From positions 1 through 39,149 of the forward strand of contig JAFAZW010000076.1 of NCBI GenBank assembly GCA_019239415.1: a stretch of 39,149 nucleotides of DNA, written 5' to 3'. A program made the position numbers and the translations under genes. The DNA is from Alphaproteobacteria bacterium (GTDB lineage: Bacteria > Pseudomonadota > Alphaproteobacteria > Sphingomonadales > Sphingomonadaceae). Positions 17,717 to 26,440 of the stretch are shown one piece after another. The notes beneath the pieces are model-generated. The model saw only the letters and a list, made by a program, of their open reading frames with translations, had not been told where the DNA came from and made no database searches. Within the stretch, counting starts at the first letter, position 1. Each line of letters begins with the position of its first letter.

Positions 17717-18202
17717 ATGGCTGTCGACATGTTTCTCGAGATCAAGGAATGTCCGGGCGAATCGACGAAGAAGGGACATGAAGGCCAGATCGACATCACG
17801 TCGTTCAGCTTCGGCGCGGTCCAGTCGGGCTCGTTCGCGCGCGGCGGCGCCGGCGGCGGTGCCGGCAAGGCCGAGTTCCAGGACATCAGTGTCGTCAAGG
17901 AAGTCGACAAGTCGTCGCCGAAACTGTTCCAGGCCTGCGCGGCGGGCACCCATTTTGGGAAGGCCACGATCTACGTCCGCAAGGCCGGCGACAAACCGCT
18001 CGAATATTACAAGGTCGAGCTCAGCGACCTGATCGTGTCGAGCGTCCAGAACAGCGGCTCGGCAGGCGGCGACGCCGTGATGGAGTCGATTACCTTCAAC
18101 ACGGCGAAGATCAATTTCACCTATGTCGAGCAGGACGCCAAGGGCGGCGCCGGCAAGACGGTGACGGCCGGTTACGACGTCCGCGCCGGCGAAAAGGTCT
18201 GA
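17717..18202 (+). CDS. hcp: T6SS tube protein Hcp (TssD)
   Basis: Hcp stacks as hexameric rings to form the expelled inner tube and can carry small effectors in its lumen. The protein has 161 residues: MAVDMFLEIKECPGES at the start, GQIDITSFSFGAVQSG, a Gly-rich loop, FQDISVVKEVDKSSPKLF, GKATIYVRKAG and YYKVELSDLIVSS. There is no C-terminal fusion domain. A strong AAGGAGA ribosome site (17704-17710) stands seven bases before the ATG, in keeping with high expression. It is the usual export marker of an active T6SS. Confidence 0.97.
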   Translation: MAVDMFLEIKECPGESTKKGHEGQIDITSFSFGAVQSGSFARGGAGGGAGKAEFQDISVVKEVDKSSPKLFQACAAGTHFGKATIYVRKAGDKPLEYYKVELSDLIVSSVQNSGSAGGDAVMESITFNTAKINFTYVEQDAKGGAGKTVTAGYDVRAGEKV

Positions 18203-18226
18203 CGGCGTCGACCCGGGACGACGCTC

Positions 18227-19012
18227 GTGCAGACCGCCGACCAATGTCTGCGCGATGGCGACGTCGAGGGCGCTCGGGCGGCTTTGACCGAGAGCATACG
18301 CTCCCGCCCGGCCGATCCTGAAGCGAGGATGTTCTTCTTCCAGTTGCTCTGCCTGACGGGCGAGTGGGAGAAGGCGCGAAAGCAGCTCGAGACGCTGGCT
18401 CGCCTCTCTCCCGAGGCGCGCATGCTGAGCGTCGTCTATGGGCAGGCGATTGCGGCCGAAGCCGTCCGCGCGGCGGTGTTCGCCGGCGACGCGGATGTCT
18501 CGATCCTCGCCGGCGGCGCCTGGGCGCAGCGGCTCGTTGCCGCCCTGCGCCGGCGCGGGCAGGGCAACGTTGCCGGCGCCCGGACCGCGCGCGACGAGGC
18601 GCTCGATGCGGCGCCCGACACCCCGGGTGAAGCCGACGGAAGCCGCTTCGACTGGATCGCCGACGCGGACAGCCGTTTCGGCCCGACCTTCGAAGCGGTG
18701 ATCGGCGGCCGCTACGGGCTGGTCGCCTTCGATGCGGTGTCGCGGATCGATGCGGAAGGCCCCCGCGACCTGCGAGACCTCGTCTGGTCGCCGGTCCAGA
18801 TCGCTTTCCGGCAGGGCCATTCCGCGGCGGCGCTGCTGCCGACGCGATACCCCGGCAGCGAGCGCTCGTCCGACCCCGCGGAGCGCCTCGCGCGCAGCAC
18901 CGGGTGGTCGGAACGAGGCGGTGAAGAGCTGGGATCGGGGCAGCATCTCTGGGTCTTGTCGAACGGGGAGGAGAGGGGCCTCCTCGCCGTCCGTTCGCTC
19001 GCCTTCGACTGA
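18227..19012 (+). CDS. tagJ: T6SS accessory protein TagJ (ImpE/SciE family)
   Basis: TagJ (ImpE) is a cytoplasmic accessory protein that, in Pseudomonas, binds the N-terminus of TssB and modulates sheath handling by ClpV. The protein has 261 residues. The N-terminal part (1-100) is TPR-like (CLRDGDVEGARAALTESI, EARMFFFQLLCLTGEWEKA). The C-terminal part is the ImpE domain (FDWIADADSRFGPTFEAVI, GGRYGLV, LRDLVWSPVQI, ALLPTRYPGSE). I chose the GTG at 18227 because it starts directly at the first helix and sits 24 bases after hcp. tssE begins six bases after the stop. Its presence beside tssE is typical of ClpV-containing clusters of the threonine-phosphorylation type. Confidence 0.9.
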   Translation: MQTADQCLRDGDVEGARAALTESIRSRPADPEARMFFFQLLCLTGEWEKARKQLETLARLSPEARMLSVVYGQAIAAEAVRAAVFAGDADVSILAGGAWAQRLVAALRRRGQGNVAGARTARDEALDAAPDTPGEADGSRFDWIADADSRFGPTFEAVIGGRYGLVAFDAVSRIDAEGPRDLRDLVWSPVQIAFRQGHSAAALLPTRYPGSERSSDPAERLARSTGWSERGGEELGSGQHLWVLSNGEERGLLAVRSLAFD

Positions 19013-19018
19013 GCTCCC

Positions 19019-19552
19019 GTGTCGCTCCGGCCGCGCCTCACCCCGACGATCTTCGACAAGCTGGTTGCGGACCTCGAGATATCGGGCCTCCGCCGTGACG
19101 AGGAGGAGACGCCGAAAGGCGGCGGCGAGGCGATGCGCTTCTACTCGGTGCCGCGGATGGAACGGTTCGGGGAGAGGGCGCTCAGGGAGACGATCCGGCG
19201 CGATCTCGCCTGGCTTCTCAACACGACGAACCTGGCGGCGGTCGTGGATCTGTCCCCTTGCCCGCAGGTGCGCTCCTCGGTGCTCAATTACGGCGTGCCG
19301 GATCTTGCGGGCAAGTCGCTGCATCGACGCACCATCCTGCACCGGGCGCGGGAGGTCCGCGACGCCATCCGGATGTTCGAGCCGCGCATCGAACCCGACA
19401 GCCTCGTCGTCGAGCCGGGCGGCGGCAGCCAGGGCGGGAACTCGGTCACCTTCCTCATCCACGGCGATATCTCCTCCGCGGTCAAGGTCATGCCGGTGCG
19501 GTTCCGCACCGAGCTCGAGGCCGACACCGGGGCGGTGGACGTGTCGGAGTAG
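19019..19552 (+). CDS. tssE: T6SS baseplate protein TssE (gp25-like)
   Basis: TssE is the gp25-like baseplate wedge component that starts sheath polymerisation. The protein has 177 residues. The N-terminus (LRPRLTPTIFDKLVADLE) and the block TIRRDLAWLLNTTN match the family, and the C-terminal beta part includes VRDAIRMFEPRIEPDSLVV. The length is at the long end for TssE because of an insertion with a Lys/Gly-rich stretch near residues 27-40. The GTG start at 19019 lies six bases after the tagJ stop; no better ATG precedes the conserved N-terminus. tssF begins four bases after the stop. Confidence 0.92.
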   Translation: MSLRPRLTPTIFDKLVADLEISGLRRDEEETPKGGGEAMRFYSVPRMERFGERALRETIRRDLAWLLNTTNLAAVVDLSPCPQVRSSVLNYGVPDLAGKSLHRRTILHRAREVRDAIRMFEPRIEPDSLVVEPGGGSQGGNSVTFLIHGDISSAVKVMPVRFRTELEADTGAVDVSE

Positions 19553-19556
19553 CGCG

Positions 19557-21419
19557 ATGGATCCCCGCCTCCTCCGCTTCTACAACGACGAGCTCACTTA
19601 CCTTCGTGAAGCCGCCCGCGAATTCGGGGAGGAGCATGAGACGGTCGCCGGTCGACTGGGGCTCAAGACCCCGAGCGATCCGGATCCCTATGTCGAACGC
19701 CTGCTCGAGGGGGTGGCGTATCTCGGCGCGCGCGTTCAGCTCAAGATCGCCGACCAGTATCCGGAATTCACCCAGCACCTCCTGCACGCGGTGCAGCCCC
19801 ATTATCTCGCCCCGACACCTTCGATCTGCATCGCCGCGTTCGAACCCAAGGAGGCCGACCCGGCGCTCGTCGAGGGCCACCTTATTCCGCGCGGCACTGA
19901 GATGCGCGCCGTGGGCGGGGAAAAGGACGCCACCCCGGTCGTCTTCCGGTCCGGCCACGACGTCACCTTGTGGCCGCTGCGCGTGGCCGAGGCTGAATAT
20001 CTGGCGAACCGCGCCGCGGTTGCGCCGTTCGCCGCGGCGGCGGGCATCCGCGCCGAAGCCGGCCTCAGGCTCCGGTTCGAAGCGACCGGCGGCGTGGCGC
20101 TGGCGAGCATCGATCCCGGCAATCTCCCCCTCTATCTCGACGGATCGGGCAACATCCCCGGCGAGCTCTACCGGCAGTTGATCGGCGATGCCGCCGGCGT
20201 CATCGGGCGGCCCGCGGGATCGGCCGACGTGGGCGCCTGGGTTTCGTTGCCGCACCCGCGGCAGCTCGGCTTCGGGCGCGACGAAGCCTTGCTTCCCGCG
20301 GAGATGCGGTCGTTTCGGGGCTACAGGATCCTCGCCGAATATTTCGCTTGTCCCGAGCGGTTCCTTTTCGCCGACCTGCCCGAGCTCGGCCGAGCCTTCG
20401 CGAGCGCGACGGACGGTTGCGACATCGTCATCCTGTTTTCGCGCAGCGTCCCCGCGCTGGCCAACGCGGTCGATCCCTCGAATTTCCGGCTCTTCGCCAC
20501 TCCCGCCATCAACCTGTTCGAAAAGCAGCTCGGGCGGGTTCCCGTCACGCCCTACGATCATGAATATCACGTCGTGCCCGATCGGACCCGGCCGCTCGAT
20601 TTCGAGGTCTTCAGGGTGCTCGACGTGTGCGCGTTTGCCGGCGACGATCCCGAAGGGCGGCCGGCCGCGCCCTTATATGCGTTCGGCGCCTTGCTCTACG
20701 ACTGGCGCGAGGCGCTGTTCTATACGACGCAGCTGCGCTGGCGCCGCCTGTCGACGAAGGAGCAGCGGGTCCGCCGCCGCTCCGATTATATCGGCACGGA
20801 AACCTGGATCAGCCTCACGGCGATGGGTGACGCAGCCCGCCTCGACGAGGTGAAGGAACTGGCCGTTCGCGCGCTCGTGTCGAACCGCGAGCTGCCGGAG
20901 CTTCTCACCTTCCGCGGCGACAGTCATTTCATCGTCGCCGGCGTGCCGGCCCGCGCCGTGACCGTCCTGCGCGCCCCGACCCGGCCGCGGCCGCCGCTCG
21001 GCATCGGCGACGCCGCCTGGCGGGTGATCGCCCACCTCACGCCGAATTACGCATCCCTCGCCCCGACCGACCATGACGACCCCTCGGTCCTGCGCGATCA
21101 TCTTGCGCTCTATGGGCGCCAGGACGATGCGGCGCTCCGCCGCCAGATCGATGGGATATTGGCGATCCGCTCGAAGCTGGCGGTGCGCCGCGTTCCCGGG
21201 TTGGATCGCATGGCGGTCGCGCGTGGCCACGAGATCAAGATCAAGCTCGATGACGCGGCCTTCGAGACGTCGCGCATGTACCTGTTCACCGCGGTGCTGG
21301 AGCAATTCCTCGCCGAGTTCGCGAGCGTCAATTCCTTTACCCAGTGCACCTTCCAAAGCGTTTTCGAGGGAGAATTCGCGCGATGGCCCCCACGGATCGG
21401 CCGGCGCCGGACCATCTGA
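19557..21419 (+). CDS. tssF: T6SS baseplate protein TssF
   Basis: TssF (VasA/ImpG family) forms the baseplate wedge with TssG. The protein has 620 residues, the usual length. The start is a textbook TssF N-terminus: MDPRLLRFYNDELTYLRE, then AREFGEEHETVAGRLGL and PDPYVERLLEGVAYLGARV. Later landmarks are FRGYRILAEYFACPERFLF, NLFEK, YDHEYHVVPDRTRPLDFE and the C-terminal LYLFTAVLEQFLAEFASVNSF-like block. ATG 19557 has a GGAG site in the end of tssE. The frame is open upstream, but that region belongs to tagJ and tssE in another frame. The last 37 bases overlap the start of tssG, as is usual for this gene pair. Confidence 0.95.
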   Translation: MDPRLLRFYNDELTYLREAAREFGEEHETVAGRLGLKTPSDPDPYVERLLEGVAYLGARVQLKIADQYPEFTQHLLHAVQPHYLAPTPSICIAAFEPKEADPALVEGHLIPRGTEMRAVGGEKDATPVVFRSGHDVTLWPLRVAEAEYLANRAAVAPFAAAAGIRAEAGLRLRFEATGGVALASIDPGNLPLYLDGSGNIPGELYRQLIGDAAGVIGRPAGSADVGAWVSLPHPRQLGFGRDEALLPAEMRSFRGYRILAEYFACPERFLFADLPELGRAFASATDGCDIVILFSRSVPALANAVDPSNFRLFATPAINLFEKQLGRVPVTPYDHEYHVVPDRTRPLDFEVFRVLDVCAFAGDDPEGRPAAPLYAFGALLYDWREALFYTTQLRWRRLSTKEQRVRRRSDYIGTETWISLTAMGDAARLDEVKELAVRALVSNRELPELLTFRGDSHFIVAGVPARAVTVLRAPTRPRPPLGIGDAAWRVIAHLTPNYASLAPTDHDDPSVLRDHLALYGRQDDAALRRQIDGILAIRSKLAVRRVPGLDRMAVARGHEIKIKLDDAAFETSRMYLFTAVLEQFLAEFASVNSFTQCTFQSVFEGEFARWPPRIGRRRTI

Positions 21420-22429
21420 CGATGCTCGCCCGGGCCGCTCCGGCGGCCGGAGCCTATGGCGTGCTCGCCCTGGTCCGCGCGGCGGAAGCGCGGGCCGGGG
21501 GGCTGCCTCGGGTGGGGCTGGCGAAACGGCCTGGGCAAAATGTCGTCGACCTCGCGCAGGCGCCGTCGCTGAACTTCGCGGCGGCAACGCTCGAAAGCAT
21601 CGAGGTGACGGCCGGGCGCGCCAAGGTGACCGGCCATTGGCTCGGTCTCACCGGACCGATGGGGCCGCTGCCGCTGCACCTCACCGAATTCGCCGCTTAC
21701 GAGCGCCGCTACGCCCGCACCCGCCCGTTCGGCGACTTCCTCGATCTCCTCGCCGGCCGCATGCTGCAGCTTTTCTATCGGGCCTGGGCGGATTCCCAGC
21801 CGGCCGCGCAGGCGGATCGCGCCGACGACGATTCGTTCGGCCGCTACCTCGGCGCGCTGACGGGCGCCGCCGACGGCGTGACCCGCGACGCGCGCTTTCC
21901 CGCGCAGGCCCGCCTCTTCTACGCCGGCGTGTTCGGCGGCAGGCGCAGCGCCGCTGCGATCCAGGACGCGCTCACCTTGCTCCTCGGCATGCCGGCGGAA
22001 GTGCGTGAGTTCCAGCCGCGCTGGCGCGAAATCGGCCGGGACGAACAGAGCTGCCTCGGCCGGTCGTTCGCGACGCTCGGTACCGACGCCCTGGCCGGCG
22101 CGCGGATCCGGGCGGCGTCCGACGCCTTTCGCGTGGTCGTGCGCGCGACGGATCTCGGCGACTTCCAGACGCTCCTGCCGACCGGATCCCGTTTCGCCCT
22201 GGCGGCGGAAGCATTGTCCGCCTTTGCTCCCGACCATCTGGAATGGGATCTGCTGATCGAGCTCGACGAAAGCTGCGCGCCGCCGGCCAGGCTGGATGGC
22301 CGGGCGATGCTGGGCTGGACGAGCTGGCTCGCGCCCGGCCGTGTTCCACGGCTCCGCAGCGACGTCCGCTTGCGGCGGACCAGTGCGGCGCCGGGGCTGT
22401 TTGGGGAGGGACGGCATGACCGAAATTAG
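21383..22429 (+). CDS. tssG: T6SS baseplate protein TssG
   Basis: TssG (VasB/ImpH family) joins TssF in the baseplate wedge and contacts TssK. The protein has 348 residues, typical for the family. Landmarks are LALVRAAEARAGGLPRVG near the N-terminus, PSLNFAAATLESIE, LTGPMGPLPLHLTEFA, FGDFLDLLAGRMLQLFYRAW, ARLFYAGVFGG and the C-terminal TLLLGMPAEVREFQPRW block. ATG 21383 lies inside the end of tssF and has a GAGGGAGA ribosome site; an in-frame ATG at 21344 would extend further into tssF without adding family-like sequence. The stop lies 14 bases inside tssH, so tssF, tssG and tssH are expressed as a coupled unit. Confidence 0.94.
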   Translation: MAPTDRPAPDHLTMLARAAPAAGAYGVLALVRAAEARAGGLPRVGLAKRPGQNVVDLAQAPSLNFAAATLESIEVTAGRAKVTGHWLGLTGPMGPLPLHLTEFAAYERRYARTRPFGDFLDLLAGRMLQLFYRAWADSQPAAQADRADDDSFGRYLGALTGAADGVTRDARFPAQARLFYAGVFGGRRSAAAIQDALTLLLGMPAEVREFQPRWREIGRDEQSCLGRSFATLGTDALAGARIRAASDAFRVVVRATDLGDFQTLLPTGSRFALAAEALSAFAPDHLEWDLLIELDESCAPPARLDGRAMLGWTSWLAPGRVPRLRSDVRLRRTSAAPGLFGEGRHDRN

Positions 22430-25121
22430 CCGCTCGGCGCTGTTCGGGCGCCTCAATCCGACCGCGCTCAAGGCGATCGAGACCGCCACCGGCTTCTGCA
22501 AGATGCGCGGCAATCCCTATGTCGAGCTGGTCCACTGGATCCACATCCTCCTGCAGGATGCGCGAAACGACCTCGCCGCGATACGCGGCGCCTTCGCGCT
22601 CGACGATGCTGGGCTCGCGCGCGACGTCGTCGCGGCGCTCGATGCGCTGCCGCGCGGCGCCACCGCGGTCTCCGACTTCTCCCCCCAGATCGAAGAGGCG
22701 ATCGAGAAAGGCTGGCTCTACGCGTCGCTGCAGTTCGGAGCGGCGCGGGTGCGAAGCGGGCATCTTTGCTACGGCATGTTGAAGACGCCCACCTTGCGCA
22801 ATGCGCTGTTCGCGATGAGCGGCGAGTGGCGGAAGGTACAGGTCGAACGGCTCGGCGGCGAGTTCGAGGCGGTCGTCCGCGGCTCGCACGAAGCCACGAC
22901 GGTCGAGGAGGTCGCCGCCGGCCCGGCGGCCGGCGGGGCGGCACCGGCGACCGCCGAAGGGGAGGCGCTGGCGAAATTCTCCGTCGATCTCACCGCGAAG
23001 GCCAGAAGCGGCGGGATCGAGAGCATCGTCGGGCGCGACGCCGAGATCCGGCAGGTGGTCGACATCCTGCTGCGTCGCCGTCAGAACAACCCCATCCTCG
23101 TCGGTGAAGCCGGCGTCGGCAAGACGGCGATCGCGGAAGGGTTCGCCAGGCGGATCGTCGACGGGGACGTTCCGCCCCCGCTGCGCGGCGTCACCTTGCG
23201 CGCGCTCGATGTCGGCCTGATGCAGGCCGGCGCCAGCGTGAAGGGCGAGTTCGAAAAGCGCCTGCGCGCGGTGATCGACGCGGTGGAGGCCAGTCCGGCC
23301 CCGGTCATCCTGTTCATCGACGAGGCGCATACGCTGATCGGCGCCGGCGGCCAGGCCGGCACCGGCGATGCCGCCAATCTCCTCAAGCCCGCGCTCGCGC
23401 GGGGGCGGCTGCGCACCATCGCCGCGACCACTTACGCCGAATACCGGCAATATTTCGAGAAGGATCCGGCGCTGACGCGCCGCTTCCAGACGGTCGACGT
23501 CGCCGAACCGGACACGGCCGACGCCGTGGCGATGCTCCGCTCGGTGGCGCCCGCGATGGAGGCGCACCACGACGTCGTCATCCTCGATGCGGCCGTCGCG
23601 GCGGCGGTGACGCTTTCGCAGCGTTACGTTCCCGCGCGTCAGCTTCCCGACAAGGGCGTCAGCCTCCTCGATACCGCCTGCTCGCGGGTCGCGGTGTCGC
23701 AACACGCGACGCCGGCCGCGGTCGAAGACCGGCGTCGCCGCGTCGAGCTCCTCGAGGTCGAGCGCGACGTCGTGGCACGCGAGCTCGCGGGGCAATATCG
23801 CGGCGACGATCGCCTCGAGCGGCTCGACGAGGAGCTCGGCGACGCTCGGGCCGCGCGCGATGCCGCCGAGGCGAAGTGGGAACGCGAGAAGGCGGCGATC
23901 GCCCGAATGACGGAAGCGCGCGGGGCGCTGGCCCGTCGTCGTGCGGGCGGGGAGGGCGACGAGCCCGCGCTCCAGGCGGCGCTGGAAGCGGCGATCGAGG
24001 CTGTTGCCGCCGCGCAGGAAGATACGCCGATGGTGTTCGGCGTCGTCGACGAAGACGCGGTAGCCGCCGTCGTCGGCGATTGGACCGGCATTCCGGTCGG
24101 TCGCATGGTCAAGGACGAGATCAGGAGCGTCCTGTCGATCGCCGATCAGCTGAAGGCGCGCGTCGTCGGCCAGGACCATGCGATGGACGCGATCGCGAAG
24201 CGCATCCAGACCAGCCGCGCCAGGCTCGACAATCCCGGCAAGCCGGTCGGCGTCTTCATGCTGTGCGGGCCTTCGGGCGTCGGCAAGACCGAAACGGCGC
24301 ACGCGCTCTCCGAGCTGCTCTTCTCGGGGGATGAGTCGATGATCGTCATCAACATGAGCGAGTTCCAGGAGGCGCACACCGTCTCGACCCTGAAAGGCGC
24401 GCCCGCCGGCTATGTCGGCTACGGCCAGGGCGGTGTCCTCACCGAGGCCGTGCGGCGACGGCCCTATTCGGTGGTCCTCCTCGACGAGGTGGAGAAGGCC
24501 CATCCCGACGTCCACGAGATGTTCTTCCAGGTGTTCGACAAGGGCTTCATGAACGACAGCGAAGGCCGCCATATCGACTTCAAGAACACGATCATTCTCC
24601 TGACCTCGAACGTCGGGACGGATCTCGTCATGTCGCTCGCCGAGGACGAGGAGCTCAGGCCCGACGCGGAGGCGCTCGCCCACGCCCTGCGGCCCGAGCT
24701 GCTCAAGGTCTTCCCGCCGGCGCTGCTCGGCCGGCTCCTCGTCCTGCCTTATTATCCGCTCGACCCGGAGATGCTCGGCGGCATCGTGCGCATCCAGCTC
24801 GAACGGATCCGGCGGCGGATCGCCGACAATCACGGCATCGCGCTCGCCTATGGCGAGGATGTCGTCGACCGCATCGTCTCGCGCTGCAACGAGGTGGCGT
24901 CGGGGGGACGGATCATCGACGCGATCCTCACCAACACGATGCTGCCCGAAATGTCGATCGCGCTGCTCGAGCGGCAGATGAACGGCGAGGCCGTCGCGCG
25001 GATCGAGGTGACCGCCGGGGAGCACGGCTTCGCCTACCGCTTCCGTGGCCGCGACGAGGCGGCGGCCGGAGAGCAGACGCGGGCACCGGCGCCGCAGGCC
25101 GCCCTGTCGCCCGGCGGGTGA
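22416..25121 (+). CDS. clpV: T6SS sheath-recycling AAA+ ATPase TssH (ClpV)
   Basis: ClpV disassembles the contracted TssB/TssC sheath. The protein has 901 residues. The N-domain (about 1-160) begins with MTEISRSALFGRLNPTALKA, the ClpV-type start. The first AAA+ domain has Walker A GEAGVGKT (230-237) and Walker B ILFIDEAHTLIGAG. A coiled-coil middle domain follows near 430-530. The second AAA+ domain has GPSGVGKT (618-625) and VVLLDEVEKAHPD. Both ATPase sites look intact. ATG 22416 was chosen for its GGGGAGGG ribosome site and N-terminal match; it overlaps tssG by 14 bases. The gene closes the T6SS core operon and is followed after 19 bases by the convergent effector gene. Confidence 0.96.
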   Translation: MTEISRSALFGRLNPTALKAIETATGFCKMRGNPYVELVHWIHILLQDARNDLAAIRGAFALDDAGLARDVVAALDALPRGATAVSDFSPQIEEAIEKGWLYASLQFGAARVRSGHLCYGMLKTPTLRNALFAMSGEWRKVQVERLGGEFEAVVRGSHEATTVEEVAAGPAAGGAAPATAEGEALAKFSVDLTAKARSGGIESIVGRDAEIRQVVDILLRRRQNNPILVGEAGVGKTAIAEGFARRIVDGDVPPPLRGVTLRALDVGLMQAGASVKGEFEKRLRAVIDAVEASPAPVILFIDEAHTLIGAGGQAGTGDAANLLKPALARGRLRTIAATTYAEYRQYFEKDPALTRRFQTVDVAEPDTADAVAMLRSVAPAMEAHHDVVILDAAVAAAVTLSQRYVPARQLPDKGVSLLDTACSRVAVSQHATPAAVEDRRRRVELLEVERDVVARELAGQYRGDDRLERLDEELGDARAARDAAEAKWEREKAAIARMTEARGALARRRAGGEGDEPALQAALEAAIEAVAAAQEDTPMVFGVVDEDAVAAVVGDWTGIPVGRMVKDEIRSVLSIADQLKARVVGQDHAMDAIAKRIQTSRARLDNPGKPVGVFMLCGPSGVGKTETAHALSELLFSGDESMIVINMSEFQEAHTVSTLKGAPAGYVGYGQGGVLTEAVRRRPYSVVLLDEVEKAHPDVHEMFFQVFDKGFMNDSEGRHIDFKNTIILLTSNVGTDLVMSLAEDEELRPDAEALAHALRPELLKVFPPALLGRLLVLPYYPLDPEMLGGIVRIQLERIRRRIADNHGIALAYGEDVVDRIVSRCNEVASGGRIIDAILTNTMLPEMSIALLERQMNGEAVARIEVTAGEHGFAYRFRGRDEAAAGEQTRAPAPQAALSPGG

Positions 25122-25140
25122 ATCGGCGCGGCCGGCCCGG

Positions 25141-25851
25141 TCAGCCGAAATGATGCGCGGGCGGCACCATGTTGATGTGGCCGGTGCCGGGCTGCGGCTT
25201 GCGGGCGGGAGGCGGCGCCGCCTGCCTCGCTTTCTTCATCTCGTCGACCGCCTTGTTGATGAAGTCCTTGCGGCGGTTGAAGCGGTCCTGCGGGACGTTC
25301 GGCCAATTCTCGCGCTTCGAAAGGACGGCCGCGAGGTGCTCCAGGTCGTTCGTGGCGAGGTATTTCTGCACCATCGTCCGCGAAGCGCTCGTGTAGTCGC
25401 CGCGGAACTTGAGGTCGATGATCACGTCCTGGATCGCCGGGTCGGTCTTGTCCCAGTCCACCGCGCCGTAGGCCTTCTTCGTATCCTCCTTGCCGGAGAT
25501 CCGCTTCACCTCGGCGAACTCGGCGGCGTAGGAAATGTCGAACAGCTTCACCTGCGCGTCCGTGCCGATCTCGAACGCCTGGAGCTTGTTGGCGGTGATG
25601 AAATCCTTGGCCGCCTGGCCGAAGAGCCCGGCGGCTCCCGAGAGGACCTTGGCATCCCCGTCGGCGACGCCGGCGGCGTGCAGGTCGGCCTGGATCTGGG
25701 CTGCGGACTTCGTCTTCATGTCGTAGCCGCGGCCGATCGTCAGGCCGGAGGTCATCGACGGGACGTGCAGCTTGCGGCTGTGATAGGGGCCGCCTTCCTG
25801 GCCCTCGGAATCGAAGGTGAGCGTTCCTTTTTTCGGCTTCAGTCCGTCCAC
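25141..25851 (-). CDS. Predicted T6SS effector: pesticin/T4-lysozyme-type muramidase
   Basis: A 236-residue protein that reads as a pesticin-like member of the T4-lysozyme superfamily, predicted to cut peptidoglycan glycan strands. The N-terminal LTFDSEGQEGGPY gives a candidate catalytic Glu16; GLTIGRGYDM gives Thr38 and Asp44. In pesticin the triad is Glu178, Thr201 and Asp207, so the Thr-to-Asp spacing of six is identical and the Glu-to-Thr spacing differs by one (22 against 23). The C-terminal half has helical lysozyme-like blocks and ends in a Pro-rich tail. There is no signal peptide, which fits T6SS delivery rather than Sec export. The GTG at 25851 follows a GGGAGG site; longer starts would run into the upstream immunity-like gene. 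It is convergent with clpV. Confidence 0.72.
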   Translation of the reverse strand: MDGLKPKKGTLTFDSEGQEGGPYHSRKLHVPSMTSGLTIGRGYDMKTKSAAQIQADLHAAGVADGDAKVLSGAAGLFGQAAKDFITANKLQAFEIGTDAQVKLFDISYAAEFAEVKRISGKEDTKKAYGAVDWDKTDPAIQDVIIDLKFRGDYTSASRTMVQKYLATNDLEHLAAVLSKRENWPNVPQDRFNRRKDFINKAVDEMKKARQAAPPPARKPQPGTGHINMVPPAHHFG

Positions 25852-25882
25852 GACTATCCCTCCCCGTGCTGGTTGCTGTTCG

Positions 25883-26320
25883 CTAGGGCGTCTCGACCCT
25901 GCGCCGGAGCTCGGCGATCCGCGCCGCGTTGCGCCGCTGCAGGCAGTAGAGCCATTCGGTGCCGGCCGCCGTACCGGAGGCCGATTCCCAGGTGTCGACG
26001 CGGCATTCCGCATCGCGGTTGCGCAACCAGGTCGCCTGGGCCTCGCCCAGCGCCGTGCGAAGCCCGGCATCGTCGGCGGCGCGGGCGAGGAGCCTTTGCA
26101 TCAGTCCCTCCATGGCCAGCGCCTGGCCGCGGACCATCTGGGTCCGGCACGAGGATAGCGCCGCCTCATCGCGCGAACGCGTGCATGAATCGATCTTCGC
26201 GGGGGCCAGGGCCGGCCGGATCGGGCTCGGCTTTCGCGGAGTCCCGGCCTGAAGGCGGCCGGCCGAACTGAGCGCGATCAGCAAAAGAACCAGCGCGCGT
26301 CGTGGCGAGACCTTCCGCAT
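25883..26320 (-). CDS. Exported LprI/DUF1311-type protein, probable immunity protein to the muramidase
   Basis: A 145-residue exported protein with a signal peptide at about 1-25 (MRKVSPRRALVLLLIALSS). The mature part carries the LprI/DUF1311 signature AQATWLRNRDAECR and four cysteines (46, 58, 106, 126) likely to form two disulfides. Mycobacterium tuberculosis LprI is a known lysozyme inhibitor, so a periplasmic inhibitor beside a signal-less muramidase fits an immunity role. The start was set at ATG 26320 because it begins the signal peptide; longer frames add a Cys-rich stretch without family resemblance. The gap to the muramidase gene is 31 bases, immunity first, so immunity would be made before the toxin. 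No lipobox is evident, unlike mycobacterial LprI. Confidence 0.7.
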   Translation of the reverse strand: MRKVSPRRALVLLLIALSSAGRLQAGTPRKPSPIRPALAPAKIDSCTRSRDEAALSSCRTQMVRGQALAMEGLMQRLLARAADDAGLRTALGEAQATWLRNRDAECRVDTWESASGTAAGTEWLYCLQRRNAARIAELRRRVETP

Positions 26321-26440
26321 TTCACGAACGGTGCCACAGGCGCACTGGGCTGTACACAGCTTTGTCTGGGCCGCCGGCCGCGACATCGCTCGGCGGCGCG
26401 ACGGCGACTGAGGCGCCACTGGAGAAGGGTCGCGAACGGT

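Noticed and set aside
21972-25025. A 1017-codon minus-strand frame antisense to clpV
   Set aside because: It is fully covered by the well-supported clpV gene and has shadow-like composition.
25141-26070. A longer, 309-residue form of the muramidase
   Set aside because: The added N-terminus overlaps the LprI-type gene and is shadow-like. The GTG at 25851 has a ribosome site and begins close to the catalytic domain.
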